Positions 1 through 12,994 of a DNA stretch of 64,000 nt are shown piece by piece; within the stretch, counting starts at the first letter, position 1, and each line of letters starts with the position of its first letter. Source of the stretch: Misgurnus anguillicaudatus (taxonomy: Eukaryota > Chordata > Actinopteri > Cypriniformes > Cobitidae); contig NC_073337.2 in assembly GCF_027580225.2 (NCBI RefSeq), forward strand, positions 13,489,501 through 13,553,500. Reading direction: 5' to 3'. Both the position numbers and the translations under genes were made by a program. The notes below the pieces were generated by a model. That model was not told the origin of the DNA. It was given only the letters and a program-made list of their open reading frames with translations, and made no database searches.

Positions 1-880
1 ACCGCCTACTCTCCGTCTATTTATCTAATCTGAAGTACTGAAAACAATGTTTTACATCTTTTCTGACTTCTGGCGTGAACACAAAGTGTACAGCGCTATC
101 TTTAGGCTTTCTTTGATAAAACTCAAGCGTCTGATCTCTGCGTCTTTCATTATTTTCATTTTGCGCAATCTTATTTCATCAATTGCGGTGAAGTATCAGA
201 GAAAGCTCTTACATATACATGTACAAAACACTGTGCAGCATGTTTACTTACAACACAAGCAGCGGACTCTGACATAATATTAGTTTGCATCCATTTAAAC
301 CCATCATTAATCTCGCTCGCGTTTTAAATGACAGCAGATGGACTCGCCCACAGCCTCCACAGACCACCCCCTCACAGTATTCAGGACAGAAGCGGTCGAA
401 AGTGGACAAAAGAGACAGATTTAAATACCAGCTGCGAACAGAATGTGTCTCTCTAATCCACTTGTGATCCGATCGACAAAAACACATCTTATTAATACCA
501 AGTGTAAACAGCCCCTGATGCCAGGGAAAGTGTTGAGGAGTGGCTGTCAAAGGGAAATGGGCCAAGAAGGCCAAATTAGTTACAAGTCCTGGCCAAATAA
601 TGTCTTCGAAGTGCATGGAGAGATTTTGTAGTGATTACAGCACAAGAATGTGATTTCTTCACTCAAGTCTGCGTTAAAGTAGCCAAAATCTTTTTCAACA
701 AAGGTTGATTGTAAGTTTAATGGTTTACAGTAAGGCAGCTATATAGTAAAGTAAAAAAAAATGTATTTCTCTCGACAAAGAAAAGGGGCAGGTGCTCAAG
801 CCCCCTTTGATGTCTATGTGTGCACGTGCCTGGTTTTAATAGAGCTATAAATTAATCCAATTCAAAGGTACAAAGGAAAT
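1..880. other. No supported gene
   Basis: No open frame here has recognisable domains or convincing splice borders. The short open frames at 248-616 (minus) and 285-631 (plus) overlap each other and resemble nothing. The 5' exons of st8sia1 (cytoplasmic tail, membrane anchor, stem) are not visible here and should lie further left. Confidence 0.5.
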
Positions 881-884
881 AATC

Positions 885-1215
885 TGCAGATGCAGTTTGA
901 TCGCAGCAGAGGATGAGCCACTAGCAGCTAAGAAGCAAAGCGCCGATTCACAGACTGGAAAGACAGTGTGTCCAGTGTTTTGTCGCCAAAAACTTTAACA
1001 GAATATCTCAGCAATTGATTGTCAGACAATCCTTATACAAACAATGTGCTTGAACGGCGAAAATGCTTTCTTGCACTCAAATCTTGTATGCCTCAATATG
1101 GGTATCTCTGCATCAGAAAAGGCATTTGGTGTGTGTGGGCGCATCTTGGAAGAGATACGCAAGAGCCTGGGACTGCAGTTGCTCAGTAATATCATATTTC
1201 TCCATAGCAGTCTGA
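885..1215 (+). pseudogene. Possible hAT/ZBED transposase C-terminal remnant
   Basis: A frame at about 1092-1210 reads LNMGISASEKAFGVCGRI followed by a run ending in NIIFLHS. This resembles the C-terminal dimerisation region of hAT transposases, where a conserved Ser-Glu plus aromatic is followed by a basic stretch and a hydrophobic end. Upstream sequence in the same area contains stops, so it is a decayed relic. The call rests on this short resemblance only. Confidence 0.35.
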
Positions 1216-1305
1216 AATAGGCAAGTCCAATGATTCAATAATTTTAAAAATTAATTTTGTAGTTTTTGTATTTTGTGTGCAATTAACTTGCAGCCTTTTT
1301 TTTAA

Positions 1306-1583
1306 AGGAACAGTATGTAAGAAATTTATATCAATTAATCATAAAATGGTCCTGATATGTCACTAGACATTAAGAAATCATTTTCATTTCAAATACTTAT
1401 ATCACTGACAACAGTGATCCGGCCAGGATATTGTCATTTAAAAAGTGGAGTTGCAGCCCTCAACTGATGTTTATGTTGGCATTTTGTGTATTGGCCACTA
1501 GCTGTGTGATTGCAGTACCAGTTTTAGCCACAAGTTTTGTGATTGCAATACCAGTTTTGGCCACAATCCTACATACTGTTCCT
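1306..1583. mobile_element. Non-autonomous TTAA element (MITE), family A, copy 1
   Basis: The element is flanked by TTAA on both sides (1302-1305 and 1584-1587). Its ends are inverted repeats starting AGGAACAGTATGTA. A near-identical copy lies at 50058-50329, inside the CCCH-WWE gene. It has no coding capacity. TTAA target sites with AGG-type ends suggest a Kolobok-like or piggyBac-like origin, not proven. Confidence 0.8.
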
Positions 1584-1589
1584 TTAATT

Positions 1590-2530
1590 CATTCAAACAT
1601 TATGCTCATAGCAACCCAAGACTTGACTCAGCTAAAACTAATTATACACCTTGAATAATTAGTGTTTAACATTTCTTACATGGCAAGTCCAAAGGATTAC
1701 TGTAACTGATTTATTTGTCAGAAAGGTTCAGGCTATTCGCCACAATGTGCATTGAAAATGAAGCATTTGGTCCTGTTTTCCACCCCCACTCTCCATAATG
1801 CAAAGCCCAGCACTCTACTTTCTAAAAATAAACGTGCATGGGAATGACACCCGTATGGGTCCTGATTGTCATGCACTGGGCACCCTGCCGTCTCACAGTC
1901 GCAGTGTTCCTCCTACACGGTCTCCAAACCCACGCTAATTATTGATGGACACACACACATGCAACAACTATTCGCTAGTCTCACATGCCCACACTATACT
2001 TTAGTGTTCTTCGTACTCTGTGATTTAGTGAGTATACTTACTTAAAGCTCTCACTTAAATTGCTATAAACAGTCTCTTTTTAACTTAAGGGTTAAAGGGG
2101 AGAATTTTTAGCAGTGTTCGTTGTAGGAGTGTTTTATTTTACTGGAAAGGACAACCCAAGTCAGCACATAACAGACTTAATGTAATTTAAAACAACCTTG
2201 TGCAAAAACAAACATGTAATGTTTATCGGTGCGTGACGTATCATTGCGTATGCAGTATTTTGATTACTCCCACTCATACTGATGGGAGCATTGAGTGGCT
2301 ACTGTGATCCATGGTGATGCTTTTCTCTCCTCTTTTCTAAGACATTTTTGCAATGCTGTTAAGGCCTGGGTATAGTTTACTTTTTACAAAAAACAAATTT
2401 GTGCAAATCACATTCACATTGGATAACAACTTGCTGCCTGTACATTATTCTGCTTATTAAATGGTTATTTACCTCATAAGTAAGGACCATTAAATATTGA
2501 TTTGAAATCTTTTATTCGTTCATTTGTTTT
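1590..2530. other. No supported gene
   Basis: AT-rich sequence with no recognisable coding exon, RNA gene or clear repeat border. Confidence 0.5.
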
Positions 2531-2534
2531 TCAA

Positions 2535-3325
2535 TATTTGACTATGTTCTTACCTCAACTTAGATGGATTAATGCATACCTATCTTTGTTCCATGCGTGC
2601 ACTTCATCTTTGTACAGCGCGTCGTGAATGTGTTGGCATTTGGCCTGGCCCCATTCGTTCCTTGGGATCCAGACGGGGATGAATTTAGAAGCCACCAAAC
2701 ACTTCCATGTTTTCCCCATTTAAAGACGTAGTTACACGAGTAAGTATGGTGACACAAAATAAAACATAGCAGTTTTTTAAGCGAGGCTAGGCTAAATGCT
2801 AACACATTCACAACACACTGTACAAAGATTAAATGCACGCATTGAAAAAAGATAGGTATGTATTAATTTGTCTAAGTTGGGGTAAGAACATAGTAAAATA
2901 TTAAAAAACGATGTTTTCCTTTAACATGTGTGTAAGTATGGTGGCACAAAATAAAACGTAGCAGTTTTTTAAGTGGATAAAAAATAAGAACTATATTGTA
3001 TGGCGGAAGAGCACTTAGTTTGCAGCACTTCGACCTCGGCGCACAGTAACATCATCACTCCTGACTACTCCCCCTCTCGCTCAAACTTCCCTCAATATTA
3101 CTGCAATTGATGTCAAAGAGATGCAAACTAGGAAGTGGTTGGTGGCTTCTAAATTTATCCCTGTTTGACTCCAAAGGAATGAATGAGTCAGGCTAAATGC
3201 TAACACATTCACAACACACTGTACAAAGATTAAGTGCATGCATTGAAAAAATGGGTATGTGTTAATTTGTCTAAGTTGAGGTAAGAACATAGTAAAATAT
3301 TAAAAAATGGTGGTGTTTTCCTTTA
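2535..3325. mobile_element. Fold-back element with a duplicated right arm
   Basis: The left arm (about 2540-2670) returns inverted twice, at about 2786-2922 and again at about 3186-3325. Both right arms end in the same CCTTTAAC string. The middle part (2932-3070) matches the centre of the larger fold-back at 14327-15049, so these are decayed members of one family. No transposase is encoded. Confidence 0.65.
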
Positions 3326-4044
3326 ACAAATGCAAACCTTCCACGAGGAAAACCTGTTTACTTAAGTCCAAATGACTTGCAGCATCTCAGTTTCCGTGTA
3401 TTTTTAGTTTTGAGATGTTGTTATCTAGGAATAAAAAACCTGCAAATGTCGCGACTGGCCAATCAGAATGAAGCATTCCAACGAGCCGTGTAATAAGTAG
3501 TCGATAAAACACTCCATAAACAAAACGGACCAGAACATGTGCAAGCTACATCGATAATGTTGGCTATCTATGACAAATTGTGCAAAGTGGTCAGGAAGTA
3601 ACCTCATTTGCACCACAAGACCTACTTAACTGCTCCTTAAGGACTCCTGCAGGCCAGGACAGGTATTACATGCATCCAATCGTTAAAATAGGGCCCATTG
3701 TCTGTTAAATAAGTTTGTCTTTCTTCTTCCTTACAGCCTTTACACAACCACTCAGAACATCTTATCAGCTTGCACCTAACCACATTGTTTTGTTGTTCTT
3801 CAGTTTTGTAAAAAAAAAAAAACTACATCTAAAACAAAGGAAATGGTGAATATTCTGTGCATATGTTGAACTATAAGCTAAAGCTAAAGTGATAGTAATC
3901 TTTATTGGTTTCATGCTTCCTTGAAGCATCTGAATACTGAGGTAACTTGATTTTAATCTGTATTCATCAAAAGAAACAAATGGAAATGTGTGTCTTTATT
4001 GCTTTGACCCACTTATGTAAGACACAGTGTTTTTGTGTTGCTAG
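3326..4044. other. Intron of st8sia1, no other feature seen
   Basis: No exon was found. A pyrimidine-rich AG at 3737 looks like an acceptor, but the reading behind it closes within about 75 bases and matches no sialyltransferase stem. It is treated as intron. Confidence 0.5.
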
Positions 4045-7000
4045 GATACACCACTGCAGCTTCCACTAAAGAAGTGTGCGGTGGTGGGCAACGGTGGGGT
4101 CTTGAAACACAGCGACTGTGGAAAAGAAATTGACCAGGCTGACTTTATCATGAGGTGAGAGAGAATATCACATGCTCAGTGTTTGAATAAGAATGTGTTC
4201 TGTATTCCATGTATTGTTTATATGTTATTAACAATACCTCAAACCAGGCCTGTTCACATAATAAAAAAAACAAAACCCTATAGAAGGAGAGTCACAGTCA
4301 TATCAATGAGAGACCAAAATGCAGATATTTGAGAAAAGAGTCCTCTTTAGCCAATAAGCACACACTAGCAAATACCAGGGAATTCCCTATCTTGTGACAA
4401 CCCATGATCATCATAGAAATCGCATAGCAATGCACAGGCAACCACTTAAAGGAATAGTCTACCCTTTTGCCATATTAAACTATGTTATTACCTCAACCTA
4501 GACGAATTATTACATATCTATCTTTTTTCAATGCGTGCACTGTACAGCATGTTGTGAATGTGTTAGCATTTAGCCTAGCCCCATTCATTCCTATGGTAAC
4601 AAGAAAAAGTTTTACTTTGTGGCACCATACTTACTGGTATAACTCCTCATGTAACAGTCTTTAAATAAGGAAAACACGGAAGTGTTTGATGGCTTCCCTG
4701 TTTGGTACCATATGAATGAATGGGTCTAGGCTAAATGCTAACACATTCACGACGCGCTGTACAGTGCACGCATTGAAAAAAGATAGATATGTATTCATTC
4801 GTCTAAATTGAGGTAATAACATAGTTTAATATGACAAAAGGGTAGACTACTCCTTTAAGACACCTTTACTGTTGCTTTAGGCTACACTTACATGACGACA
4901 ACATAAACATTGTTTTCATATACAGACGTAAACGTTGATAAATCGATTTCTGTTTACACGAATCCACAAATATTACTTAACTCTTTACCCCTCATTGTAG
5001 AGTTATCTCGTCAATTAAGAGAAAACGTTTCCGTCCCAATGACGAGTTTTTATGGCAATCCATATCTCTGCTATTGCCGCCCTTACCCAACATATAAAAC
5101 ACTGAAGCATCCACTGATCCAAAAACAGTAAAAACTCTGTGTATGTTTTGATTATCGCTCTGATTTGATCTCAAACAAAAGTCGTTTACAAAATGCAATT
5201 ATATTAGCTTTTCTGCACAAAATTTTGTCACATGATGTCTGATCATGTAATACGCATTCATCACTCTCATCAGTACAAAACCATAAAGACATATTTACAC
5301 TTTTTGGACTTTTCTTTAAAAAAAAATCCAGATAATTTACTCACCACCATGTCATCCAAAATGTTGATGTCTTTCTTTGTTCAGTCGAGAAGAAATTATG
5401 TTTTTTTAAAGGAAAACAATCCAGAGTTTTTCTCATTTTAATGGACCCCCCAACACTTATAATGTGTTTTAACTTTTTTAATGCATTTTAAAATTGCAGT
5501 TTCAAGGGCTCTAAACGATCCCAAATGGGGCATAAAGGTCTTATCTAGCGAAACGATTGTCATTTTGGTAAGAAAAATAAAAAATATGCACTTTTAAACC
5601 ACAACTTCTCTTCTTCCTCCAGCTGTGTGATGAGCCAGTGCGACCTCAGTCAGTGTTAGTTTCTCATAGCTGGGGTAATGTGATCCCTTTTCCTTAATCC
5701 AGTTAACAGTCTGGCTGCAGCATTCTGAACAAGTTGTAAACCAGATAATGCATTTTGGGGCAAGCCACTGTACAGTGAATTACAATAATCTAACCTAGAT
5801 GTGATAAATGAATGGATTACAAATTCCAAGTTAGAAGGAGAAAGCAAAGATTTCATTTAAACAGAGGTCTGCTCTTTTATTTGATATATTGTATGTAAAA
5901 AAAAATACAATTTTCTGGAAGGCATTAAACTTTTTAAAAAATGTTGGAGCTGGCTGGGAATTTTTTTCCGAAACGCTGGTGGGGAAAGAGATAAATGAAT
6001 TCACGGATTTGTGAAAATGGTGACGTCACATGCATGTGTATTACGTGTTCAGACATCATATGCGTATATGATGTCTGAACACGTAATACACATCCATGTG
6101 ACGTCACCATTTTCACAAATCTGCATTTACACAGAGATGAAAACATTGTCATTTTCAAAAACATTTTTTTGGTGAAAATGTGTAAATGGCCCCTTAATCT
6201 TTCTGTTTGCATCTGTTCTCATCCAATCTCTTTCCATTTCTTATGCATTTAGATGTAACCTTCCTCCATTGTCCGAAAAGTACACTGCTGACGTAGGTAC
6301 CAGAACACACCTAGTGACTGCTAATCCTAGCATCATTGAAAAGAGGTATGTCTACATTTTGTCCCCAATTTTTGCTTTTTGTTTTTTATAGCTTATGCAA
6401 GTTATTTACTCGCTGTATTGACCAGCTGATAAAAGACATTGAATGGTTTTAGAAGGTCTGTCAGCCTAGGCTGGTCTGTTTACTGGTTGTAGAAGAGTTT
6501 TAGGAATTTACAGCCATTCAGGAGACAAGCTACCCAACCAGTTAAACCATATTGAAATCTACTAAGACCAGCCAACTAGCTTAAAGTGACTTTCAGTGGA
6601 TTCGCCAAAAGTGAGTTTAACATAATTGTTTGAAACTATTAGTATCAAGGCATGTAGATTTAAAGGTCCAGTTCTTTCTTTCTGTGTATTTTACACACAA
6701 TTTGCTTATCTGTATAGCGCTGTTTTCACTGTCCTAAAAACAGGCTGATGTCTTCTCTGTTTGGTGAAGTACCTCCTTCAGAAATACGTATCGAGTTCTG
6801 ATTGTGTAGTTTGTTTAGTGTGTTGTGATTCGATAGCAGCTTAGCTTGCCATTAGCTTAGCTGGCGACTGACGTATTCCTGTGGGCGGAGTTTAGTCAAA
6901 AAACTGTTCTAGTGACGTCATTAAAGCAGGAAGTAGAGGGCTGTAGTCCAAACTGACCGTTCGATGTAGGCTTTAAAAGGGGAATTCTGTAAAAGAAAAT

Positions 7001-7942
7001 ATATCGCCTGTCAGTGAACTTTGAGCTTTATAGTTTTACAGGTATTATTTATGCTATTATAGCAACATTACACACTAACTAGGGTTTAAAAAATGGGATC
7101 AGAAAGAACGTGACCTTTAAGTTTTTTAAACCTGGTCACTTCATGTGTTTTCTCTGATCGGATAGCTATCTGATTTGTTAAAACTGTTCCATTTACATTT
7201 GGCCACATAAATGCGTCTTGGCATGCATATGTTGTAAATTATTTATAATTCACCAAATGGTCATGCACTAGTATTGTGTAAATGAGCTACTATGATTTTT
7301 ATCTTTTAATACTTGAGTTTATTATTATATGTTATACATAAAGACATACTGCATGTTGGTGGACTTTCACAATTTATTTTTCCTGTCTATTTTTACATTT
7401 TGCCTGCAAGAAGGTGGTCATTAATGGTCATTAATATGTAATGTTTTCTCATTATCATGTTTTCCAGCTTTCAGAATCTACTCTGGTCCCGCAAAGCCTT
7501 CGTAGATAGCATGAAGGTGTACGGTTCCAGCTACATCTACATGCCTGCGTTCTCCATGAAGCCCGGTACTGACCCCTCCCTCCGGGCATACCACACCCTT
7601 GCGGACTTCGCCACCAATCAGACTGTTCTCTTCGCCAACCCAGACTTCCTCAAAAACGTCGGGCGATTTTGGAAAAATCGCGGCGTCCATGGCAAACGCC
7701 TCTCAACCGGGCTGTTCCTGGTGAGTCTTGCACTTGGCTTATGCGAAGAGGTGACCGCTTACGGTTTCTGGCCATTTTCCGTAGGCCTTGACGAGCGACC
7801 GGTCAGCCATCACTATTATGACAACATCCTCCCATCCTCTGGATTTCACGCCATGCCTGAGGAGTTCCTGCAGCTTTGGCACTTGCACAAGACCGGCACG
7901 CTGCGTATGCGTGTGGGCCATTGTTCAAAAGCGGGGGAGTAG
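4045..7942 (+). CDS. st8sia1: Alpha-2,8-sialyltransferase 1 (GD3 synthase), last three coding exons
   Basis: Exons are 4045-4154, 6253-6345 and 7468-7942 (stop TAG at 7940-7942). Every border is AG/GT and the phases agree (2, 2). The gene is 5'-incomplete. The product is a type II Golgi membrane enzyme that transfers sialic acid onto GM3 to make GD3. Exon 1 here carries sialyl motif L ([16 protein letters not shown]), continued through [15 protein letters not shown] in exon 2. Exon 3 has motif S ([18 protein letters not shown], then YGFWPF), motif III (HHYYDN) and the VS motif (HAMPEEF). The strings [19 protein letters not shown] and LHKTG are typical of ST8SIA1 and argue against ST8SIA5 or ST8SIA6. 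The C-terminus after RMRVGHC is short. Both introns contain transposon relics. No break is seen in the exons. Confidence 0.93.
4450..4854. mobile_element. TTAA fold-back MITE, family B
   Basis: Flanked by TTAA (4446-4449 and 4855-4858). The terminal inverted repeats start AGGAATAGTCTACCCTTTT, with one mismatch between ends, and the arms run about 130 bp. The arms share sequence with the elements at 2535-3325 and 14327-15049. It lies in an st8sia1 intron. Confidence 0.85.
5656..5856 (-). pseudogene. LINE reverse transcriptase C-terminal fragment
   Basis: A minus-strand frame of 66 residues reads [18 protein letters not shown], then [12 protein letters not shown] and KRDHITP. The same motifs occur in the C-terminal part of the L2 ORF2 at 26760-26910 (SRVDYCNGLLTGIP, LQLIQNTAARIL). 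It is a 5'-truncated LINE scrap inside an st8sia1 intron. Confidence 0.85.
6006..6121. repeat. 116-bp near-perfect palindrome with two CRE-like sites
   Basis: The two arms (6006-6060 and 6065-6121) are reverse complements with a single mismatch seen. Each arm contains the palindromic octamer TGACGTCA, the CREB/ATF consensus. It is part of a larger decayed repeat in an st8sia1 intron. Confidence 0.8.
6664..7116. mobile_element. TTAA element, family C, copy 1
   Basis: Flanked by TTAA (6660-6663 and 7117-7120), with inverted ends of the form AGGTC(C/A)(A/C)GTTCTTTCT. A close copy begins at about 63640 and runs to the right edge of the window. It is non-coding and lies in an st8sia1 intron. Confidence 0.75.
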
Positions 7943-10560
7943 CAAGAAGAGGAGGAAATAGGAATAGAAGCGTTGCCAGGGGCAACTCCCTTTATTCTCA
8001 CAGGAATAGGATGGCCATCTTTCCCTGTGATTAGCATGAGAATACTGTGAGTTGTCATGTGACGCCCCACCCCCAAAGCTGGGCTTTTTTCAATGCTTGA
8101 CCCCCTTGTATGTAGTCCACAACACAACCTACCCGTTATTGCCAAGGGACTCACTTGCATGTATACCCATCCTCATGTATGTGCTCAATGGGGGTTTGTT
8201 GCATCTTTCAGTAAAGCTGGTGGGGGCTCAGGTGTCCCATTTAAACTACATCCACCAACAGTATAGACCATTAAACCCAGGGGCTAGTCCTTTACTTAAT
8301 GTAAAGATGGTTTGGGGGAGGGTCTCTTCTTCTAGAAATGTCTTAAAGAGGAAATGAGAACAATGCGGTGACCATTTCATGTGTATTTATCTTGAGTGCA
8401 AATAATGAATCATGTGAAAATCAGTCTAAGAGCGTTCATATCTACACAGCCTGGAAAAGGGAATTTCAGCCGGGAATTGAATGTGAATGGCATACAGCTG
8501 TAATTTGCAAATTATATTTTAAGGCTTCGGTTTGTGTTGTCGCCGTGTGTTTTTTACAGTTATTTAAAGGAAAGTATACTGTGAAATGCATTGATTTGTA
8601 ATGCATTTTATACATGCATCAGAAGTTTGACAGATCCCACGCAATGCAAATATTTGCATTTGTGCATTTGGCAGACGCTTTTATCCAAAGCGACTTATAG
8701 GTGCATTATGTATTACATTACATCAGAAGGTTGAGTGGGATTGAACCTTTGTGTTGCAAGCACACAAAAACCTAGAAGACGAAACCTACAGGAACATTTT
8801 CAGGATAAACAAAGCAGATGGGATTTCTTAAAGACAATAGGAAGAATGAGTAACTTCCTGTGCCATTGGAAGAGCTGTGAAGACCTTTGGATACTTAGTT
8901 GCTGCTCTTCTCAATCATATGAAGGCACGATTGTGGAATTAGCCCTTGTGACAAGATTAAAGGGACACCATGAAAGCTTGTTTTTTTTTGGTATTTTTGC
9001 TTGCTAAGGTGCTGGACACCTGTTCCATGTATATAATCGATCGCTGATTTCATTACCATAAGTATTGTGTTTTTGAATGTAATGGCAGCCTTTCTATTAT
9101 TCTGCTCAGTAACTTTTTTTTGCATTGTAATATTGTTTTGTTCAATTGCACACAAGGGTTTTAATCTTGTATCGTAGGTGCTATAGATGTCAAATATTCA
9201 CTCAAACTAGTTTCAACTTGCTTTTTTATCACAAAATATTTAGATACACGAGTGTTAGAAAAGATGTAACACGTTTGAGGCCGGAACATGCACTACGCAA
9301 GTACGCACATTTTAAATTTGGACAGTGCATTACATTAAGTGTACAGTCGTTTTATTTATTAAGTGTGCATGCTTGTGTTACTGTGACGCAACAAACTTCA
9401 GTATTGATTATTGTTACACAGGAAATTAGTTCAAATATCTGTGCCATTAAACCAAATGTTACTTTTATTTAAGTAGCTGTAAACATGTTGACATGCAACA
9501 ACGCATGCAATGAGCTCATGTTGCCAGAACAGTTTGTGTTGCGTACTTGTGTAGGGGTTTTTTTGGGCAGTATTGTATTTACATCAACAAAACCCCTGTA
9601 TTTGGATTTTTCATCGGCCGAGTATTACCATGAACACGTTTTTACACTTCTTAAGCGCGTGCCTTTCGATAAAAAAAAAAACAAAGGCTAGGGATTGGTT
9701 TTTACTGAGTGTAAGGATAATTTATTATTTTTCTTTGCCTTCAAATTCTTAACATCACATTGTTTGTTTATATGAGGGATTTTATGATGTATTACTTACT
9801 TATGTGGAAAGACTTCTGATTTATTATGACGAATGAAGTGCAAATTTTGAAAGTGGGTGTTGAAATGTCTAAGCATGCTGTATGAGAAGGACCAATTTAT
9901 AGTTGTTTATGTACTATTTTAACTTAATTGCCAGAAACTCCATTTTGTTTTGTACACGAGTATGTAGGAGCTGGCATTATTTATTTATTTGCACCTTCGT
10001 GCTGTTCAGTATTGTGAATGAGTGAGGTCGTAGTTTGTATGTAGGCATGCACGACTGTGATGTGTAATTGGTTTTTGAAACTGATTTTGAGTTTTAAACT
10101 CGCCAACTGTTTTTGCCAAGTTTTGCCCTTTGAGTTTCTGAGCCATACAGTATGAAGGTTATGTTCCCTGCTAAAACTGAGCTTACCTCAAATGTACTTT
10201 ACACTGTTAACTCCATCAATGAAGCTCAAAAGAGCTCGAATCTTAGAAAATTGTATGTTTTACTCCAAAAAGGGTCCTAATACGCCCATTTTCTTTGCTC
10301 AGGCGGTTAGGTGATGGATTTACTTGAGCGCATGTCACAATTTACTAACAGTAAACAGGAACCGGGCCGTTGTTTCTGTGCCAACTGGGTTATGCAAATA
10401 AAGGGAAAAATGAACATTTTGTGTTAAAAGTGAACAAAATACTTTCAAATAATAAAAACCAGTGTCAACTAGTCTGCTGCAGTATGTATTGTGTGAATTG
10501 TAATTCAGAATGACATTAAATTTGTTTGAAGTATGTACCACTGTGTGTGTTCATCTAAGA
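7943..10560 (+). other. Probable st8sia1 3' UTR and downstream DNA
   Basis: No further coding exon is recognisable after the stop. A possible polyadenylation hexamer (AATAAA) lies near 10395. The many short open frames here are unrelated to each other and carry no motif. The extent of the UTR is a guess. Confidence 0.35.
8655..8775 (-). repeat. tRNA-derived SINE fragment
   Basis: Read on the minus strand, the segment has a B-box-like GGTTCAATCCCACTC followed by a tail complementary to GCAGACGCTTTTATCCAAAG. That tail also occurs at 35105-35150 and, more decayed, near 25530 and 62763. It lies in the probable 3' UTR of st8sia1. Confidence 0.65.
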
Positions 10561-12260
10561 TCATATTTACTATAACCCATAGTCTCTTCACTAGTCTGTG
10601 AAAAATACAGCATTTGAATATTTGTGTCAATCCGCTCAGAGAAAGCGCATTCATTTTCTCTCCAATATAATTTTATGTGTTTTTGGAGACACCCAAACAT
10701 CATAGGACCCATTTTATTGAACAAAGGTGGTTGGTGGTTTTATGGTTAGGTAGGGCAAAACCAAAAATAGAAAATGATGCAACCATGAGTTGAAACAACG
10801 AGGTTATAGACGGTTTCAGCAGTAACAACATAAACAGGTGGTTTTCGTGGTCATCAACTTCCGGTAAACTGAACAACAAGCCCTAACAACAAAGTCTTTT
10901 TAAAGTAGTTTATTTATGTAACAAGCAAAATAAACAACACGTAGATTACACCCAAAACATTTGTTATTTTCGACGAGGTATTTGTTTAAGAGTTCAGTTT
11001 CAGCAACTAGTCAGACCATTAAACAAACAGAAACCGCAAGTAAAGTTCGGACCACCAGACGCTTATCACATTATCGCACGTGTGCCCGATGAAAACGGTC
11101 TATATGAGAGCATAAGAATGAGAAAAAGATGTTACTCAAATGAAAACAGTAAATTACTAGCTCGGGTATGAATTTGTTATGTATTCTTTTTGTTGTGGAA
11201 ATCAAGTTTGTTACTTGGCTGTCACAAGCAGTAACACATATTAGGCTAGCTTAAGTTAATTTAAAGCTAATGAATCTGGATTACTGAATAACTGCTTTTA
11301 TCATAAGTGCGAATGTAACAACATGTGCGTGTTGTATAACTTAATATTTAGACATCAAATATACAACCGTAGCCAAAGAGGTATCTGAATCCCGATATTA
11401 TTCACACCTATTTCATGTACTACGGCTTTTGATCAGTAAGTCATTATCGATCTGAAATCACTGTTAGTTCTAGTCGTTTATAACATGCATTTGAAGAAGC
11501 AACACTCGTCAAACATAATCATTATACATATTCTTTATTATCATGAAAATACCTGAAAAGGTTTGAAGAACAGCAATATAAATATATCCTTAAGTCATTT
11601 ACGTGCATGTTTATGGTACTTCGTCTACAGCGCATATTGAGTTTCTGCACGAGAGCGCCCCCTGGCTTTTGGATGTTAAACCGTAATTCATTGAGAAGCA
11701 CAGCAATTAAAAATAACCCAAATATTGACTTTGCCCATTACATGAACTTAATGTAATGGTTCATAAAAGCCTTTGATACTTATGTAATTTGTATACTATA
11801 GTAACATCTGACAAAAATCTTTAAAAACACTGAACCAGAAGACATTGTGAAAATTAATATTTGTGTCATTCTCAAAACGTTTGGCCATGGCTGTACAGTG
11901 CACTTCATTAGACCATATTCAATTCCTTCAATTAATGGTCATTTTATATATTTGCAATAATACCGTATTTTATGATGTTGTGGGTGGTCAGGTTTTTTCT
12001 GCTAAAACGTGGCTCCAGAAAATGAATACAACCCGAGTGTGGGCTATGAAAAGATTGCAATGCAGATTAGAAGAGGCGATTTTAACGCCTACACAATTGC
12101 TGCAAATGGTTTTATATTTTTGGTAAACCAGCCAGAGTTCACATACACCAACCCCTACACAGCAATGCAGGCCTAGCAACACAAAAATCAACTTTGGTTT
12201 AAAAAAAAATAGCAAGCGCCTTGCAAAAACTAGAAACTAAATTGCATAGTTTATGTGTAC
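10561..12260. other. No supported gene
   Basis: AT-rich intergenic sequence. The open frame at 11863-12126 and its minus-strand shadow have no motif or splice context. Confidence 0.5.
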
Positions 12261-12264
12261 ACTC

Positions 12265-12890
12265 ATGGCCACTTTATAAGGTTGCTAGTACTGGGTTGGA
12301 CCCCCTTTTGCCTTCAGAACGGCCTTAACTCATCATAGCATAGATTTAACAAGGTGTTGGGAACATTCCTCAGAGATTTTGGTCTATATTGACATGATAG
12401 CATCACGCAATTGCTGCAGATTTGGCAGCTGCACATTCATGATGTGAATCTCCTGACTACATCCCAAAGGAGCTCTACTATTAGATTGAGATCTGGTGAC
12501 GGTGGAGGCCAATGGAGTACAGTGAACCCATTGTTATGTTAAAGAAACTATTTTGAGATTTTTTGAGCTTTGTGACATGGTGCATTATCCTGCTTGAAGT
12601 AGCTATCAAAAGAATGGTACACTGTGGTAATAAAGGGATGGACATGGTCAGCAGCCATAAATAGGTAGGCCGGAGTGTTGGTACTAAGGATCCAAAAGTG
12701 TGCCAAGGAAATATCTCCCACACCATTAGCCTGTACCCTTGATGGATGGATACGAAACTGTCACTCACTGGATATTTTCACTTTTTCGAACAATTCTCTG
12801 TAAACTCAGTGATGGATGTGCGTAAAGATCTCAATAGATCAGCAGTTTTTGAAATACTCAAACCAGCACCAACAACCAAAGTCACTGTTT
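12265..12890 (-). pseudogene. Decayed Tc1-type transposase
   Basis: On the minus strand, 12481-12768 encodes the region around MVWEIFPWHTFGSLVP, a degraded form of the Tc1/mariner catalytic core. Beyond it come remnants of the region before the C-terminal motif (LRPTYLWLLTMSIPL, then HHVTKL). Sequence on both sides fits the same transposase but with frameshifts, and the middle third is deleted. The element is inactive. Confidence 0.75.
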
Positions 12891-12990
12891 ACTTTGGGAT
12901 TTGTACCTTTTGCATATCATTAACATGTACTAACACCCACAGGTGCACATCAAAGGAAATCGTGAATCGGATAATTGGTGCCCCTTAAGA
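12890..12990. repeat. Copy of a dispersed repeat (family D)
   Basis: The stretch from GTTTACTTTGGGATTTGTAC to GTGAATCGGATAATTGG recurs at about 18575-18642 plus 19125-19160, where it is split by an insertion, and at about 51685-51790. Its class is unknown. Confidence 0.6.
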
Positions 12991-12994
12991 ACCA

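Noticed and set aside
3737..3812. Upstream st8sia1 exon after a pyrimidine-rich AG
   Set aside because: The reading has no stem-region similarity and closes quickly without a donor.
4045..7942. Assignment of the sialyltransferase to ST8SIA6 or ST8SIA5
   Set aside because: General family motifs fit, but [19 protein letters not shown] and the region around [11 protein letters not shown] fit ST8SIA1 best.
9146..9691. Open frames after st8sia1 (108 and 68 codons)
   Set aside because: No domain, no splice context and AT-rich composition like the surrounding UTR or intergenic DNA.
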